Assembly: GCF_000423225.1 (NCBI RefSeq)
Contig: NZ_KE383992.1
Location: 2,971-66,970, forward strand
Length of the DNA: 64,000 bases
DNA from: Kaistia adipata DSM 17808
GTDB taxonomy: Bacteria; Pseudomonadota; Alphaproteobacteria; Rhizobiales; Kaistiaceae
Reading direction: 5' to 3'
Positions 1 through 7,824 of the stretch are shown piece by piece. The stretch's first letter is position 1, and the number at the start of each line of letters is the position of its first letter. The notes beneath the pieces are model-generated. The model was not told the origin of the DNA and searched no databases. It saw only the letters and a program-made list of their open reading frames with translations. Both the position numbers and the translations under genes were made by a program.

Positions 1-1
1 G

Positions 2-100
2 AACGGCACCAACTCCTTGACCTATGGTCGGGGAGCCTGTGGCGTATACAACAGGCTTTCCGAGCTAAAGGCCATGGGGCCGTTTCGTGACGGTTACTAA
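2..100 (+). CDS. C-terminal end of an unidentified protein (5' end outside window)
   Basis: An open frame enters from the left edge and stops with TAA at 98-100, giving about 32 residues that end in FRDGY. Both other forward frames look less protein-like. The next gene starts 75 bases downstream on the same strand, so the two may be co-transcribed. I do not recognise the family. It sits beside integrative-element genes, so a conjugation or maintenance protein is a guess only. Confidence 0.3.
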   Translation, partial: NGTNSLTYGRGACGVYNRLSELKAMGPFRDGY

Positions 101-175
101 CTCCCCGATCACCAAGAGTCAGAGAGAATCGTTTGCGGGGGCGCACCGCAGACAAAGCTCTCTCGGATACGGGGA

Positions 176-469
176 ATGACTATGCGGGTTCCCGTCGAAC
201 TCGATCCAGATGTGGACGATGAAGCGCCGACCGGCGACACCATAACCGTCTATGACGAACAACATTACGTCACATATCTGCGTTTGCTGGATGCGAAGGC
301 CGAGGGCGCGGACTGGAAGGAAGTCGCGCGGATCGTGCTGCACCGTGATCCGGCCGCTGAGGAACTGCTGACCCGCCGTTGCTGGCAAAGCCATCTCGAA
401 CGCGCGCAATGGCTATCGCGTGAAGGCTATCGGAAGATTCTGGAGCAGGCGGCAGCCAATAGGGCGTGA
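176..469 (+). CDS. Small DUF2285 family protein (QseM-like position)
   Basis: The protein has 97 residues. After an acidic N-terminus of about 30 residues comes the DUF2285 core, seen as YLRLLDAKAEGADWKEVARI, then a conserved W-x-SHLERAQW-x(4)-GY-x-KIL tail. DUF2285 proteins are common on integrative elements of Hyphomicrobiales. The best-studied small member is QseM of ICEMlSymR7A, an antiactivator that blocks TraR and FseA. This gene converges on a frameshifted DUF6499/DUF2285 gene, which fits an activator/antiactivator pair, but that role is inferred from family and position. The ATG at 176 follows a purine-rich GGGGA. Family call is firm; function is not. Confidence 0.75.
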   Translation: MTMRVPVELDPDVDDEAPTGDTITVYDEQHYVTYLRLLDAKAEGADWKEVARIVLHRDPAAEELLTRRCWQSHLERAQWLSREGYRKILEQAAANRA

Positions 470-487
470 GGTCGATGGCCGTGCCCA

Positions 488-1180
488 TCAACGCTTGTCG
501 GGCTTGATCGGATAGTGGAGCAGAAGGCGATAGCCCCCGCGCATCATCTTGATGCCGTGCGCGACCAGGCGGCGGGCTTTGTTCTTGCGCGGATCGCTCT
601 CGAAATCCTCCTTCGTGCCGCGAAAGCCGAGCAGGACTTCAGCGATGGTGCGATAGCTTTCGCCGCGCAACCGCGCGTCAAGCGCGCGCAGGGTCAAGAT
701 ATGCCATTGCCGGAGTTGGGCAGGCACGGCTCGGAAATCAGGACCGGGCGCGCGACCGTTGAGGGACCGCCAAAATCGGCGGGCCGCGTGAGCACGCAGT
801 TCCAGAAACGAATCCATCGGCAACGTGACGGCGTAGAATGCGGCGGCATCGGGCACGGCATCGGGCAGCCAGAATTGATGCGCGACGCCATCCACCTGCC
901 AGATGCCGTGCCAACCATCGGCGGCGCGGCGCAAGTCAAGGCCATCGAGATGCGCCAGCGTCAATATTGGTTCGGTATCGCCGTTCTTGTGATCGACCGG
1001 CGACAACATCACCGCTTGCGGGTGAAGATTCGGATTCCAGATCGGCGATTGCGGGTCATGCTGCGCGTCGGGATCGCACGGGAAATCGCAAGCCCCAGCG
1101 ATGTGCAAACATTTCGAGGTCACTGCCGGTCGGTTCCCCGGTCCTAGCGATGGTCTCGAAGTCCTGACGATAATCGTCAT
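488..1180 (-). CDS. DUF2285 C-terminal half, probably expressed by +1 frameshift from the upstream ORF
   Basis: From about 1078 down to 488 the frame encodes CDPDAQHDPQSPIWNPN, then a W-x-P-type linker, then a DUF2285 domain with FWRSLNGR, QLRQWHILTLRALDARLRGE, SYRTIAEVLLGFRG and a basic C-terminus. Residues upstream of about 1078 in this frame are shadow of the DUF6499 ORF. There is no convincing ribosome site of its own, so translation is most simply explained by a frameshift from the ORF starting at 1271. In ICEMlSymR7A the equivalent pair msi172-msi171 makes FseA, which turns on excision. It might instead be a broken gene; the absence of decay on either side argues against that. Confidence 0.75.
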   Translation of the reverse strand: MTIIVRTSRPSLGPGNRPAVTSKCLHIAGACDFPCDPDAQHDPQSPIWNPNLHPQAVMLSPVDHKNGDTEPILTLAHLDGLDLRRAADGWHGIWQVDGVAHQFWLPDAVPDAAAFYAVTLPMDSFLELRAHAARRFWRSLNGRAPGPDFRAVPAQLRQWHILTLRALDARLRGESYRTIAEVLLGFRGTKEDFESDPRKNKARRLVAHGIKMMRGGYRLLLHYPIKPDKR

Positions 1181-1271
1181 TCCGGCGCAGGTATTCCCAA
1201 GCGAAACCGGCGGCCGGAATTTGCTTCGCGTGTCTGTATGCCGCCGGCAAACGCCAGTCGATGCTTAGCAT
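1056..1271 (-). CDS. DUF6499 / transcriptional-regulator-like N-terminal half of an FseA-type activator
   Basis: The zero-frame ORF encodes 71 residues starting MLSIDWRLPAAYRHAKQI and containing FAWEYLRRNDDYRQDFE, the hallmark of the small DUF6499 domain that precedes DUF2285 in mobile-element regulators. The ATG at 1271 has a good GAGAGGTGA site 5 bases upstream, so the longer frame to 1376 is not used. The frame ends in a TGA at 1056-1058, just after the motif RWGLRFP. In intact fusion relatives that motif leads straight into the DUF2285 half. Here that continuation lies in the +1 frame, in the ORF ending at 488. A +1 slip on TTT CCC G TGC would join the halves into a protein of about 260 residues. 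Confidence 0.75.
   Translation of the reverse strand: MLSIDWRLPAAYRHAKQIPAAGFAWEYLRRNDDYRQDFETIARTGEPTGSDLEMFAHRWGLRFPVRSRRAA
1076..1085 (-). other. Candidate +1 programmed ribosomal frameshift site
   Basis: On the minus strand the zero frame reads CGA TTT CCC GTG CGA. Skipping the G at 1079 after CCC gives TTT CCC TGC GAT CCC, which continues RWGLRFP into CDPDAQHD and the DUF2285 domain. CCC is a proline codon known to be prone to +1 slippage. The zero-frame stop lies seven codons downstream. FseA translation by +1 frameshifting is established for ICEMlSymR7A; its occurrence here is inferred from the frame arrangement. Confidence 0.6.
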
Positions 1272-1467
1272 GGCGTCACCTCTCAAAGCCGGGGCGCGCG
1301 AGGCTGCGCCCGGACAAGAGAGATTCAAGTATCTATTCAAGTAATATAAGATGCTCAAAGCAGATATATTGATCATCTAACGCGATCAATATTGGTTATT
1401 TTCTTCTTAACACTATCTCGTTGAGTTTTACAGTCGTCGCCCGCATGTGCGAGCAAGCGACCGGCCT

Positions 1468-1995
1468 TCATCTGCTGGAAAACACATGGACCTCATCATG
1501 TGCGGTCTCTACGGTGAAAAGGTCGCCACTCATTTCAGCGTCTCGCGCCATTGCCTGCCAATCGACATAGTAGCGTAGCGCCTCGGGAATCGTGATGCTC
1601 TCGGTGGTCAGTTCCTCCATGTAATCGGCGAGACTGCCAAACTGACCATGATAGCAGTCCTGCAAGGCGGTTTCGGCTTGGTCCATGTCGCCGATGAACT
1701 GCTCCAGCAAGCCCGCGCCGAGTGCGCCATGCTCTGAGATGAAAGCGCCTATACGCGCCACGGTGTCGATGCCGGCATATTCGCTGATCGTGATGCCCTC
1801 GAAGCCTTCAAAGTCGTGGATGGCGTATTCCTCTGCGTGCGCGATGGGGGACCGTGCCAGCATGGTCACAATCTTATCCCTGATTTGGTCCGCGTCCTGA
1901 TCCGCGTCGATCCAAGCCCCATGCAGATAGCCGCTATTGTAGGCGGCAAGGCAGGCCACATAGATGCGGGGGCTGCTCTCGGATATGTTGGTCAT
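1468..1995 (-). CDS. ardA: Antirestriction protein ArdA
   Basis: The 175-residue protein has the standard ArdA opening PRIYVACLAAYNSGYLHGAW and the acidic central segment EEYAIHDFEGF with ISEYAGID. It is strongly acidic overall. ArdA dimers mimic bent B-form DNA and occupy the DNA-binding groove of type I restriction enzymes, protecting incoming conjugative DNA. Length matches the family (about 165-180). It lies beside the DUF6499/DUF2285 regulator, as expected for an integrative conjugative element. It reads away from the defence operon that follows, with a 640-base gap between the divergent starts. Confidence 0.92.
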   Translation of the reverse strand: MTNISESSPRIYVACLAAYNSGYLHGAWIDADQDADQIRDKIVTMLARSPIAHAEEYAIHDFEGFEGITISEYAGIDTVARIGAFISEHGALGAGLLEQFIGDMDQAETALQDCYHGQFGSLADYMEELTTESITIPEALRYYVDWQAMARDAEMSGDLFTVETAHDEVHVFSSR

Positions 1996-2403
1996 GTCTC
2001 TGATCCTCGGGTCTGAAGGTCAGCGAAGCGGAACGCCGCGCCTGACCTTCTGGCCGTCGCCGAGACTGGGGTAGCAACGAGCAAGGGCGACCGGGGTGGA
2101 GGGGGATCACCCGGCATGCACAAGCCCCTCGGGGTGCGGAAGGCTGGGGATGCCGCCCCGGACGGTTCCACTTACCTTGCTGGCGCGAGGGCAAGGCCCT
2201 TAGCAAAATTGTTGAGGATCGCGCGGCGGCGGCCGTGCCGGCCCGGAGGCGAACGCGCTTCCACATTGCGCTGTAGAGAGCCGGAGGGCAGCGAGTGGCA
2301 AAGCCACGCCACCACCTTTTCTCCGTCGCAAACATCCTGCAACAGACTGAACAGAAAGGATATTTCAGCGGTTCAAACGGCATCGAGCCAGTTCCGCGCC
2401 AAT

Positions 2404-2424
2404 GGGGAGACTTCGGCCCTCCCC
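2404..2424. repeat. Inverted repeat, GGGGAG stem
   Basis: GGGGAG (2404-2409) pairs with CTCCCC (2419-2424) around a nine-base loop. No T-run follows on either strand. It could be a structured leader, a protein-binding site or a processing element. Confidence 0.4.
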
Positions 2425-2471
2425 AAATCCCATCGACAAGGAAGCGTTCCTGCTCCCATTGACCCATAACC

Positions 2472-2491
2472 GAGGAGCTTTCGAGCTCCTC
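2472..2491. repeat. Perfect hairpin with TTCG tetraloop
   Basis: GAGGAGCT at 2472-2479 and AGCTCCTC at 2484-2491 form an eight-pair stem closed by TTCG, an exceptionally stable tetraloop. There is no T-run. It lies 145 bases upstream of the OLD-nuclease gene. Confidence 0.55.
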
Positions 2492-2636
2492 TGGACACTC
2501 CCGGTCAACCCTGAGCGGATTGGATGCCTTCAGGAGTTTCGCGCTCTGAACCATGGCCGAGCAACCAACAGGCGGATATTGACCTTTTGCTTCAGGGAGT
2601 CTCGATGCTATTCTAGGACACAGGGGGAGTGTCAAA

Positions 2637-4235
2637 GTGTTCATACATCGCGTCGTTATTCAAAATTACCGCTGCCTAAAAGCAGCGGATGTCATAATGA
2701 ACGACAATCTAAACGTGATCGTCGGAAACAACGAATGCGGAAAATCTACGCTTCTTGAAGCCGTTCACCTCGCGTTGTCCGGTCAGCTCAATGGCCGACC
2801 GCTTGTGGTGGAGATGCACCCGTATCTGTTCAATCTCGACCTTGTACGCAAATACATCGATAGTCTAGCAGCAGGCGAGAAACCACACCCCCCGCACATC
2901 CTCCTTGAGGTTTATCTCGCCGACGACCCGAACCTGACTAAGCTCAAGGGCGATCACAATTCGCTTAAAATAGACCGCCCCGGCGTATCGCTCAGCATTG
3001 AGCTTAATCCATCACATGCCGAAGACTTCATTCAGTATGTCAGCGATCCCGCAGAAATTCGCACCGTTCCGATTGAATATTATCGTATCGTATGGCGCAA
3101 CTTTGCAGGCAACGACATTGCCCACTCTCGCGACATTCCACTTCACGCGAGCCTCATCGACGCCAGCACGCTCAAGAACAATGCTGCCGCAAGCAGGTAT
3201 GTCGTGGACATTGTTAAAGAGAGCCTGTCGGCACAAGAAAAAGTCGATCTTGCTCTCACTTATCGTCTGATGAAGGACCGCTTTCTGGAGCAGCCCAAGG
3301 TCAAAACAATCAATGACGCGCTTGCTCTAAAAAAAGGGAAGATCAGCGAGAAAACCATATCTGTTTCGCTCGACACGTCGGCCCGTGCGAGTTGGGAGGC
3401 AGGGGTAATGCCCCACCTCGACGACATTCCGCTCACGCTTGTCGGCAAGGGTGAGCAGAACGCCGTCAAGATCAAGCTCGCGATGGAGACGTCCGCCAAG
3501 TCCCACATCATCCTGATCGAAGAGGCGGAAAACCATCTCTCCTACGCCAGCCTCAACGAGTTGATCGGGCATATTTCCGCGAACGCGGGCACGAGACAGA
3601 TTTTTATTACGACCCATAGCAGCTTTGTGCTGAACAAACTGGGCGTAGAGTCGGTGCTCCTGTTCCAGCGAGGCAGCGGCGTTCGGCTTTCTGATTTAGC
3701 AAATACGTCAACACAAGACTATTTCATGAAGCTGCCGGGCCACGACACGCTGCGTCTTATTCTCGCTAAGCGGTCCATTTTGGTCGAAGGCCCATCCGAC
3801 GAGCTGATTGTGCAGCGCGGCTACCAAAAAAAGCACGGAAAGATGCCACTGGAAGATGGAGTCGACGTGATTTCCGTCAACTCCCTCGCCTTTAAACGCT
3901 TTCTCGAAATTGCGGTTCTGCTAAAAACCGAGACCGATGTCGTGACCGACAATGATGGCAGCGTGGCCGGGCTGCTGGCGAAATATGCTAATTACCTCAC
4001 CTCGGATGTTGTCAAAATCCGGTACGACACGGACGAGACGGCCAAGACCCTTGAGCCACAGCTCGTCAAAAAGAACGGGCTGACAACCATAAATGCGGTA
4101 CTCGGCAAGACTTTCACCGACGAAGCGAGCGCCATCGAATACATGGTCAAGAACAAGGCAGATGTAGCCTTGAGGTTCTTCGAGACCACCGTGGATTGGT
4201 CCGTGCCGGACTATATAGCCGATGCCATCCGCTAG
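2637..4235 (+). CDS. OLD-family nuclease: ABC-type ATPase plus TOPRIM domain (GajA-like)
   Basis: The 532-residue protein opens as an SMC/RecF-like ATPase (VVIQNYRCL) with Walker A GNNECGKST at residues 30-38, an ABC-signature-like LVGKGEQN near 283, and Walker B HIILIEEAEN near 290-300 followed by THSS. A TOPRIM nuclease domain follows: ILVEGPSDE at about 381-389 and VVTDNDG at about 434-440, the acidic residues that bind metal. Class 2 OLD nucleases sit beside UvrD-like helicases, exactly as here; GajA of the Gabija anti-phage system is one. The GTG start at 2637 has GGGGGAG seven bases upstream. The next gene overlaps its end by 14 bases. Family is firm; Gabija function is inferred. Confidence 0.85.
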   Translation: MFIHRVVIQNYRCLKAADVIMNDNLNVIVGNNECGKSTLLEAVHLALSGQLNGRPLVVEMHPYLFNLDLVRKYIDSLAAGEKPHPPHILLEVYLADDPNLTKLKGDHNSLKIDRPGVSLSIELNPSHAEDFIQYVSDPAEIRTVPIEYYRIVWRNFAGNDIAHSRDIPLHASLIDASTLKNNAAASRYVVDIVKESLSAQEKVDLALTYRLMKDRFLEQPKVKTINDALALKKGKISEKTISVSLDTSARASWEAGVMPHLDDIPLTLVGKGEQNAVKIKLAMETSAKSHIILIEEAENHLSYASLNELIGHISANAGTRQIFITTHSSFVLNKLGVESVLLFQRGSGVRLSDLANTSTQDYFMKLPGHDTLRLILAKRSILVEGPSDELIVQRGYQKKHGKMPLEDGVDVISVNSLAFKRFLEIAVLLKTETDVVTDNDGSVAGLLAKYANYLTSDVVKIRYDTDETAKTLEPQLVKKNGLTTINAVLGKTFTDEASAIEYMVKNKADVALRFFETTVDWSVPDYIADAIR

Positions 4236-5304
4236 CCGCATCGTTATAGCCGCCGCCGGCGGCGGCAAGACCACCCGCGTCGTCGATCAGGCGCTAGGTG
4301 CTGACACAGGCATTACGGCGCTTGTGACATACACGCGGAATAATATCCGCGAGATCGGGCTCAAGATGCATGAACGCTCAAGGGCGATCCCTCCGCATGT
4401 CGAGGTGATTTCGTGGTACACGTTCCTCTTGCATGAACTGGCCCGCCCCTACCAGTCAGCAATGCACTCCCGCAGGATCGATGGATTTTTTTGGACCGAA
4501 GGAAAGTCGGTCATTTATGCGCCGGAGGCCAACACGGCAGCACATTATTTTTCCGATGGCCGCCTAATCTACTCCGATAAAATCTCGAAGTTCATCTGCG
4601 CGTGCGACGCCAAATCCGGCGGTTCGGTGATGCGAAGGTTGCGGCAGCGGTTTGCCCATATCATCATCGACGAAATTCAGGACATGGCGGGCTACGACCT
4701 AGATTTGCTGGAGCTGATGCTCAGGTCGAACGTCAGGGTGACGTTCGTCGGCGATCACCGCCAAGCCACCTTTGCCACCAACAATGCTCCGAAGAACAAG
4801 GCTTTCCGAGGCCCGGCTATCATCAATAAGTTCGAAGCATGGAAGAAGGCAGGACTAGTCTCGATTGACTACGAGAGCGAAACTTACCGCTGCAATCAGG
4901 CGCTTGCTAATCTTGGCGACAGCTTCTTCCCGAACGAGCCGAAAACGAAATCACTCAATGGCACGATCACAGGACACGACGGCGTGTTCCTCGTCAAAAG
5001 TGCCGACGTGGACGCCTACATGCATCAGTTCGCGCCGCAGGCTCTACGCTACTCCGCAGCAACGAACTGCGAGCTTCCCGGAGTCATGAATTTTGGAGAA
5101 TCGAAAGGGCTCACGTTCGACCGCGTCATGATCTACCCGCACGGACTTGCTAAGAAATGGCTGAAAACCGGAGACCTCACTCATGTAGCTAAGTCGGTGG
5201 CGAAGATGTATGTTGCATCAACACGCGCGCGGTATAGTGTCGCGTTTGTCTATGACGGCGCGACCTGTGCTATCCCCGCCACTCGGTGGATGGCAGTCGT
5301 CTGA
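4222..5304 (+). CDS. Compact UvrD/Rep-like SF1 helicase (GajB-like)
   Basis: The 360-residue protein has Walker A AAAGGGKTT (residues 10-18), motif II IIIDEIQDM near 148, motif III VTFVGDHRQA near 174, a motif V-like ESKGLTFDRVM near 293 and motif VI MYVASTRAR near 330. That is a complete set of SF1A ATPase motifs in a protein clearly shorter than GajB (around 500 residues) or UvrD (over 700), so the 1B/2B accessory domains must be small or missing. It overlaps the OLD gene by 14 bases and touches the next gene by one base. In Gabija the helicase partner joins the nuclease complex; the same coupling is likely here. Confidence 0.82.
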   Translation: MPSASRIVIAAAGGGKTTRVVDQALGADTGITALVTYTRNNIREIGLKMHERSRAIPPHVEVISWYTFLLHELARPYQSAMHSRRIDGFFWTEGKSVIYAPEANTAAHYFSDGRLIYSDKISKFICACDAKSGGSVMRRLRQRFAHIIIDEIQDMAGYDLDLLELMLRSNVRVTFVGDHRQATFATNNAPKNKAFRGPAIINKFEAWKKAGLVSIDYESETYRCNQALANLGDSFFPNEPKTKSLNGTITGHDGVFLVKSADVDAYMHQFAPQALRYSAATNCELPGVMNFGESKGLTFDRVMIYPHGLAKKWLKTGDLTHVAKSVAKMYVASTRARYSVAFVYDGATCAIPATRWMAVV

Positions 5305-5882
5305 TGGGCAACATCAAAACCAACTCAGCACCTAAAATCGCCTGTATCGGCTGGGGTTCGCTCATATGGGAGCCGCGTGATTTGCCTATAATTGGCGATT
5401 GGCATTCTAACGGGCCTAGCCTTCCGGTGGAGTTTGCTCGGCAATCCTCCGCAGATCATATCACACTCGTCATAGTTGAAAGCGATCATCGCGTTCCCAC
5501 GCTGTGGGCCGAGTTGAATGTGGAGACCGTCGCTCAAGCCGTTGAGGCGCTCAGGGTAAGGGAGGGCGTGCCCTATGAAAGTTCAATCGGCCGTTGGCCT
5601 AACGATACTCAAAAAGAATATCTATCGAGCGATGCTATAGCCGAGTGGGCAACAGCGAATGGAGTGCAGGCAGTTGTATGGACCGCGCTGCTGCCGGGAA
5701 TGAAGGGAAATAGGGGTTCGATTCCAACCCTGGACGAATTAACCGTCCACCTCGCAAAGCTGGAAGGCTCAGCTCTCTCAAAAGCCAAAATCTACATAGC
5801 GAATGCGCCGTCTCAGATAGCCACGCCTTATCGGCAAGACCTTGCCAAGGCTTGCGAAACCTCGTCGAGCGATACGCTATGA
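5304..5882 (+). CDS. Gamma-glutamylcyclotransferase-like (GGCT-fold) protein of unknown role
   Basis: The 192-residue protein begins KIACIGWGSLIWEPRDL (residues 12 on), the glycine-rich strand-loop seen in GGCT/AIG2-like folds (Y/W-G-S-L). The ATG at 5304 overlaps the helicase stop as TGATG; a longer frame to 5286 has no support. Its stop overlaps the next start as ATGA. GGCT-fold enzymes cleave gamma-glutamyl amide bonds with release of 5-oxoproline, acting on small molecules or protein adducts. A role inside a nuclease-helicase operon is not known to me. The fold assignment rests mainly on the N-terminal motif, so it is moderate. Confidence 0.6.
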   Translation: MGNIKTNSAPKIACIGWGSLIWEPRDLPIIGDWHSNGPSLPVEFARQSSADHITLVIVESDHRVPTLWAELNVETVAQAVEALRVREGVPYESSIGRWPNDTQKEYLSSDAIAEWATANGVQAVVWTALLPGMKGNRGSIPTLDELTVHLAKLEGSALSKAKIYIANAPSQIATPYRQDLAKACETSSSDTL

Positions 5883-7570
5883 CAGATGGCGGCCGTAAGT
5901 TTTCTGAGCTGCGTCACGACCTGCTTGATCCACAAGCGGACCACTATGAGGTGCCTTTGACATTCGCCGCGACGCTGCGTGCGCACGGTTCATATGAGAC
6001 CACGCGCTTCGTGCTGCGCCTCAGCCCGAAAAATCATGAGCTGGTGGATAAGCTTGAGGTAAACGCATACGGCGACGGTCCCATCCCTTGGGAAGCGATA
6101 CAGGCTTACTCGACCTACATTCACGAGACCATACACTGGTGGCAGCATGTGGGCTCGACGTCAGGACTGCTGCTGAGCCTGAGCTATTTCTCGCAGCTAC
6201 ATTCGACAATGGACGAGCTTCGGGAATGCCTGAAAAGGTTTGGCCCGATCAAATCGCTGAAACGATATACCGATGAGGTGTTGCTGGACGAAGGATGGGA
6301 GGCTCAGGAAAAGCTCGCTCCAGCAAACTTTGCTGTAAATAATGCGCTCGATATATTCTACTATAAATCATACGCTCTTCGCCCAAGGCAGGCAATACAA
6401 TGGATGATTAAAGATAATCATTTCGAAGACATTGGATATATGTATAGCATCGTTTACGGACAGCTTATCGGCTTGGTTTCAGGTGCTATCGATCCAGAAT
6501 TCCAATTTTTGCCAAGCCTAGAGCGCCTCAGCGAAGAAACTCTTCGCTTACATACAGAAGGCCATGAGGGGTTTGTAAAAAACTCAAACGTGCATCTTCC
6601 TTATGTTGGACTTCACGCGATTTACGAAGGGCAGGCACGTTTCATTCAGCTTGATTTTCTTAATCGCGCGCGGGACGAGCCGTTGACCTGCGAGGAGTGG
6701 CGAACCGAGGGCTATCTCTCAGGCATATACGTTGAGGCTTTTGAAAGCTTCCTGAAGCATACGGAAACGGAATGGCCCTCTTCTCTTTCCGACCCGATTG
6801 TCCCGCTTTTCCTTTTGGTGTGCGATCTCGCGATCAATCCTACGCGCGGGCTCCCGTTTGATTTCGGCCATTTGGAAAACTTGATCCACCACGTCGATGT
6901 AGGAATACGGTTTGCCGAATTTTGCTTCGCGATCAAAGACGCACCGAATTTGAAATCCGCGATAAAGAAATTATCTTTAGAGGAATATGTTGAGGTTTCA
7001 AGCGAGCTTTGTAAAGCGCGCCATTACGACCATCCAATGGCAGCTTTGGAAGAGGTAGTGCGATGGGCGGAGGAATATCCGCTTGTTCAGCGGCTTATGG
7101 AGGAGCACCGGACATTCAAATTCAACCCTGAGAACCTGAATATCAGAGTCTTTCTTTCGCACTACATTTCGATGTGTAAAGACAAGTATGAACATCCGCA
7201 CTTTTTCTGCTGGCCGGGGGCATATATGGCAGGTCATCCGAGCGAGGTGGATTTCCGACAAGTATGGTTGCGCCACTTGTCGCTGTTTAGCGACAAGGCC
7301 GACAAGGACGGGGTATACCCCCGAAAATGGCCCGACCGCTCTGAAAAGGCTGTGATGGAAACCTTCAATCGCTTTTATGGCACGATGGCGCTCTATGAAT
7401 TAACCGAGCAATGGATTTTGCGCGATGGGCCGTTCAATTGTGATTTTAGCTGGATGTCTGACAATTACGATGAACAGTCTTTCAGAGGCTGGGCAAATGA
7501 CAGTTTCAGAAAGGCTTTCGGGGCTGATCTTTCCGCGTTCAAAATTCTAGGCTCCAAGCCGCAGACGTAA
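5879..7570 (+). CDS. HExxH zincin-like protein, last gene of the OLD-helicase operon
   Basis: The 563-residue protein carries YIHETIHWWQHVGSTSG, a clear HExxH zinc-protease motif at residues 82-86, with a possible third ligand Glu250 in IYEGQARF. The rest is helical and I recognise no named family; no signal peptide or membrane segment is visible, so it should be cytosolic. ATG at 5879 overlaps the preceding stop (ATGA); the upstream TTG at 5852 is less likely. Translational coupling through four genes suggests one functional unit. A proteolytic effector or regulator would be the natural hypothesis, but only the motif is seen. Confidence 0.65.
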   Translation: MTDGGRKFSELRHDLLDPQADHYEVPLTFAATLRAHGSYETTRFVLRLSPKNHELVDKLEVNAYGDGPIPWEAIQAYSTYIHETIHWWQHVGSTSGLLLSLSYFSQLHSTMDELRECLKRFGPIKSLKRYTDEVLLDEGWEAQEKLAPANFAVNNALDIFYYKSYALRPRQAIQWMIKDNHFEDIGYMYSIVYGQLIGLVSGAIDPEFQFLPSLERLSEETLRLHTEGHEGFVKNSNVHLPYVGLHAIYEGQARFIQLDFLNRARDEPLTCEEWRTEGYLSGIYVEAFESFLKHTETEWPSSLSDPIVPLFLLVCDLAINPTRGLPFDFGHLENLIHHVDVGIRFAEFCFAIKDAPNLKSAIKKLSLEEYVEVSSELCKARHYDHPMAALEEVVRWAEEYPLVQRLMEEHRTFKFNPENLNIRVFLSHYISMCKDKYEHPHFFCWPGAYMAGHPSEVDFRQVWLRHLSLFSDKADKDGVYPRKWPDRSEKAVMETFNRFYGTMALYELTEQWILRDGPFNCDFSWMSDNYDEQSFRGWANDSFRKAFGADLSAFKILGSKPQT

Positions 7571-7824
7571 ATGGCAGGGGCGAAGTCCATCCAAACGTTG
7601 AATGCGCGCGGCAATGTCATGCTTTAGGTCACGTGCGACTATTTTAGAAAGCCGCCGATTCTAAGCTATGACCCGATATTCTGGTAGCGGCACACGGCAG
7701 CTTCCCACTCCATTCCCGACAAAACTACCACTGATTGTCACCTCTACTTGGAATACTTCCATTTCGGTTCTTGCTTGATCATTCTCGGCCCCGTACGCTC
7801 TTCGTCGCAGCGGGGGGCTGAACA

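Larger units (their letters stand above)
1996..2636. other. Non-coding interval between ardA and the defence operon
   Basis: About 640 bases without a credible gene. The short frames here are unlike any family I know and lack ribosome sites. The interval holds strong hairpins at 2404-2424 and 2472-2491 (listed separately) and, near the right end, a candidate promoter for the operon starting at 2637: TTGCTT at 2587-2592 and TATTCT at 2609-2614 with 16 bases between. The leader of ardA would also lie here. The promoter call is weak. Confidence 0.4.

Noticed and set aside
2637-5304. PARIS (AriA/AriB) or retron reading of the first two defence genes
   Set aside because: The first protein already contains its own TOPRIM domain and the second has clear SF1 helicase motifs, so the Gabija/OLD class 2 layout fits better; no reverse transcriptase or DUF4435 protein is present.
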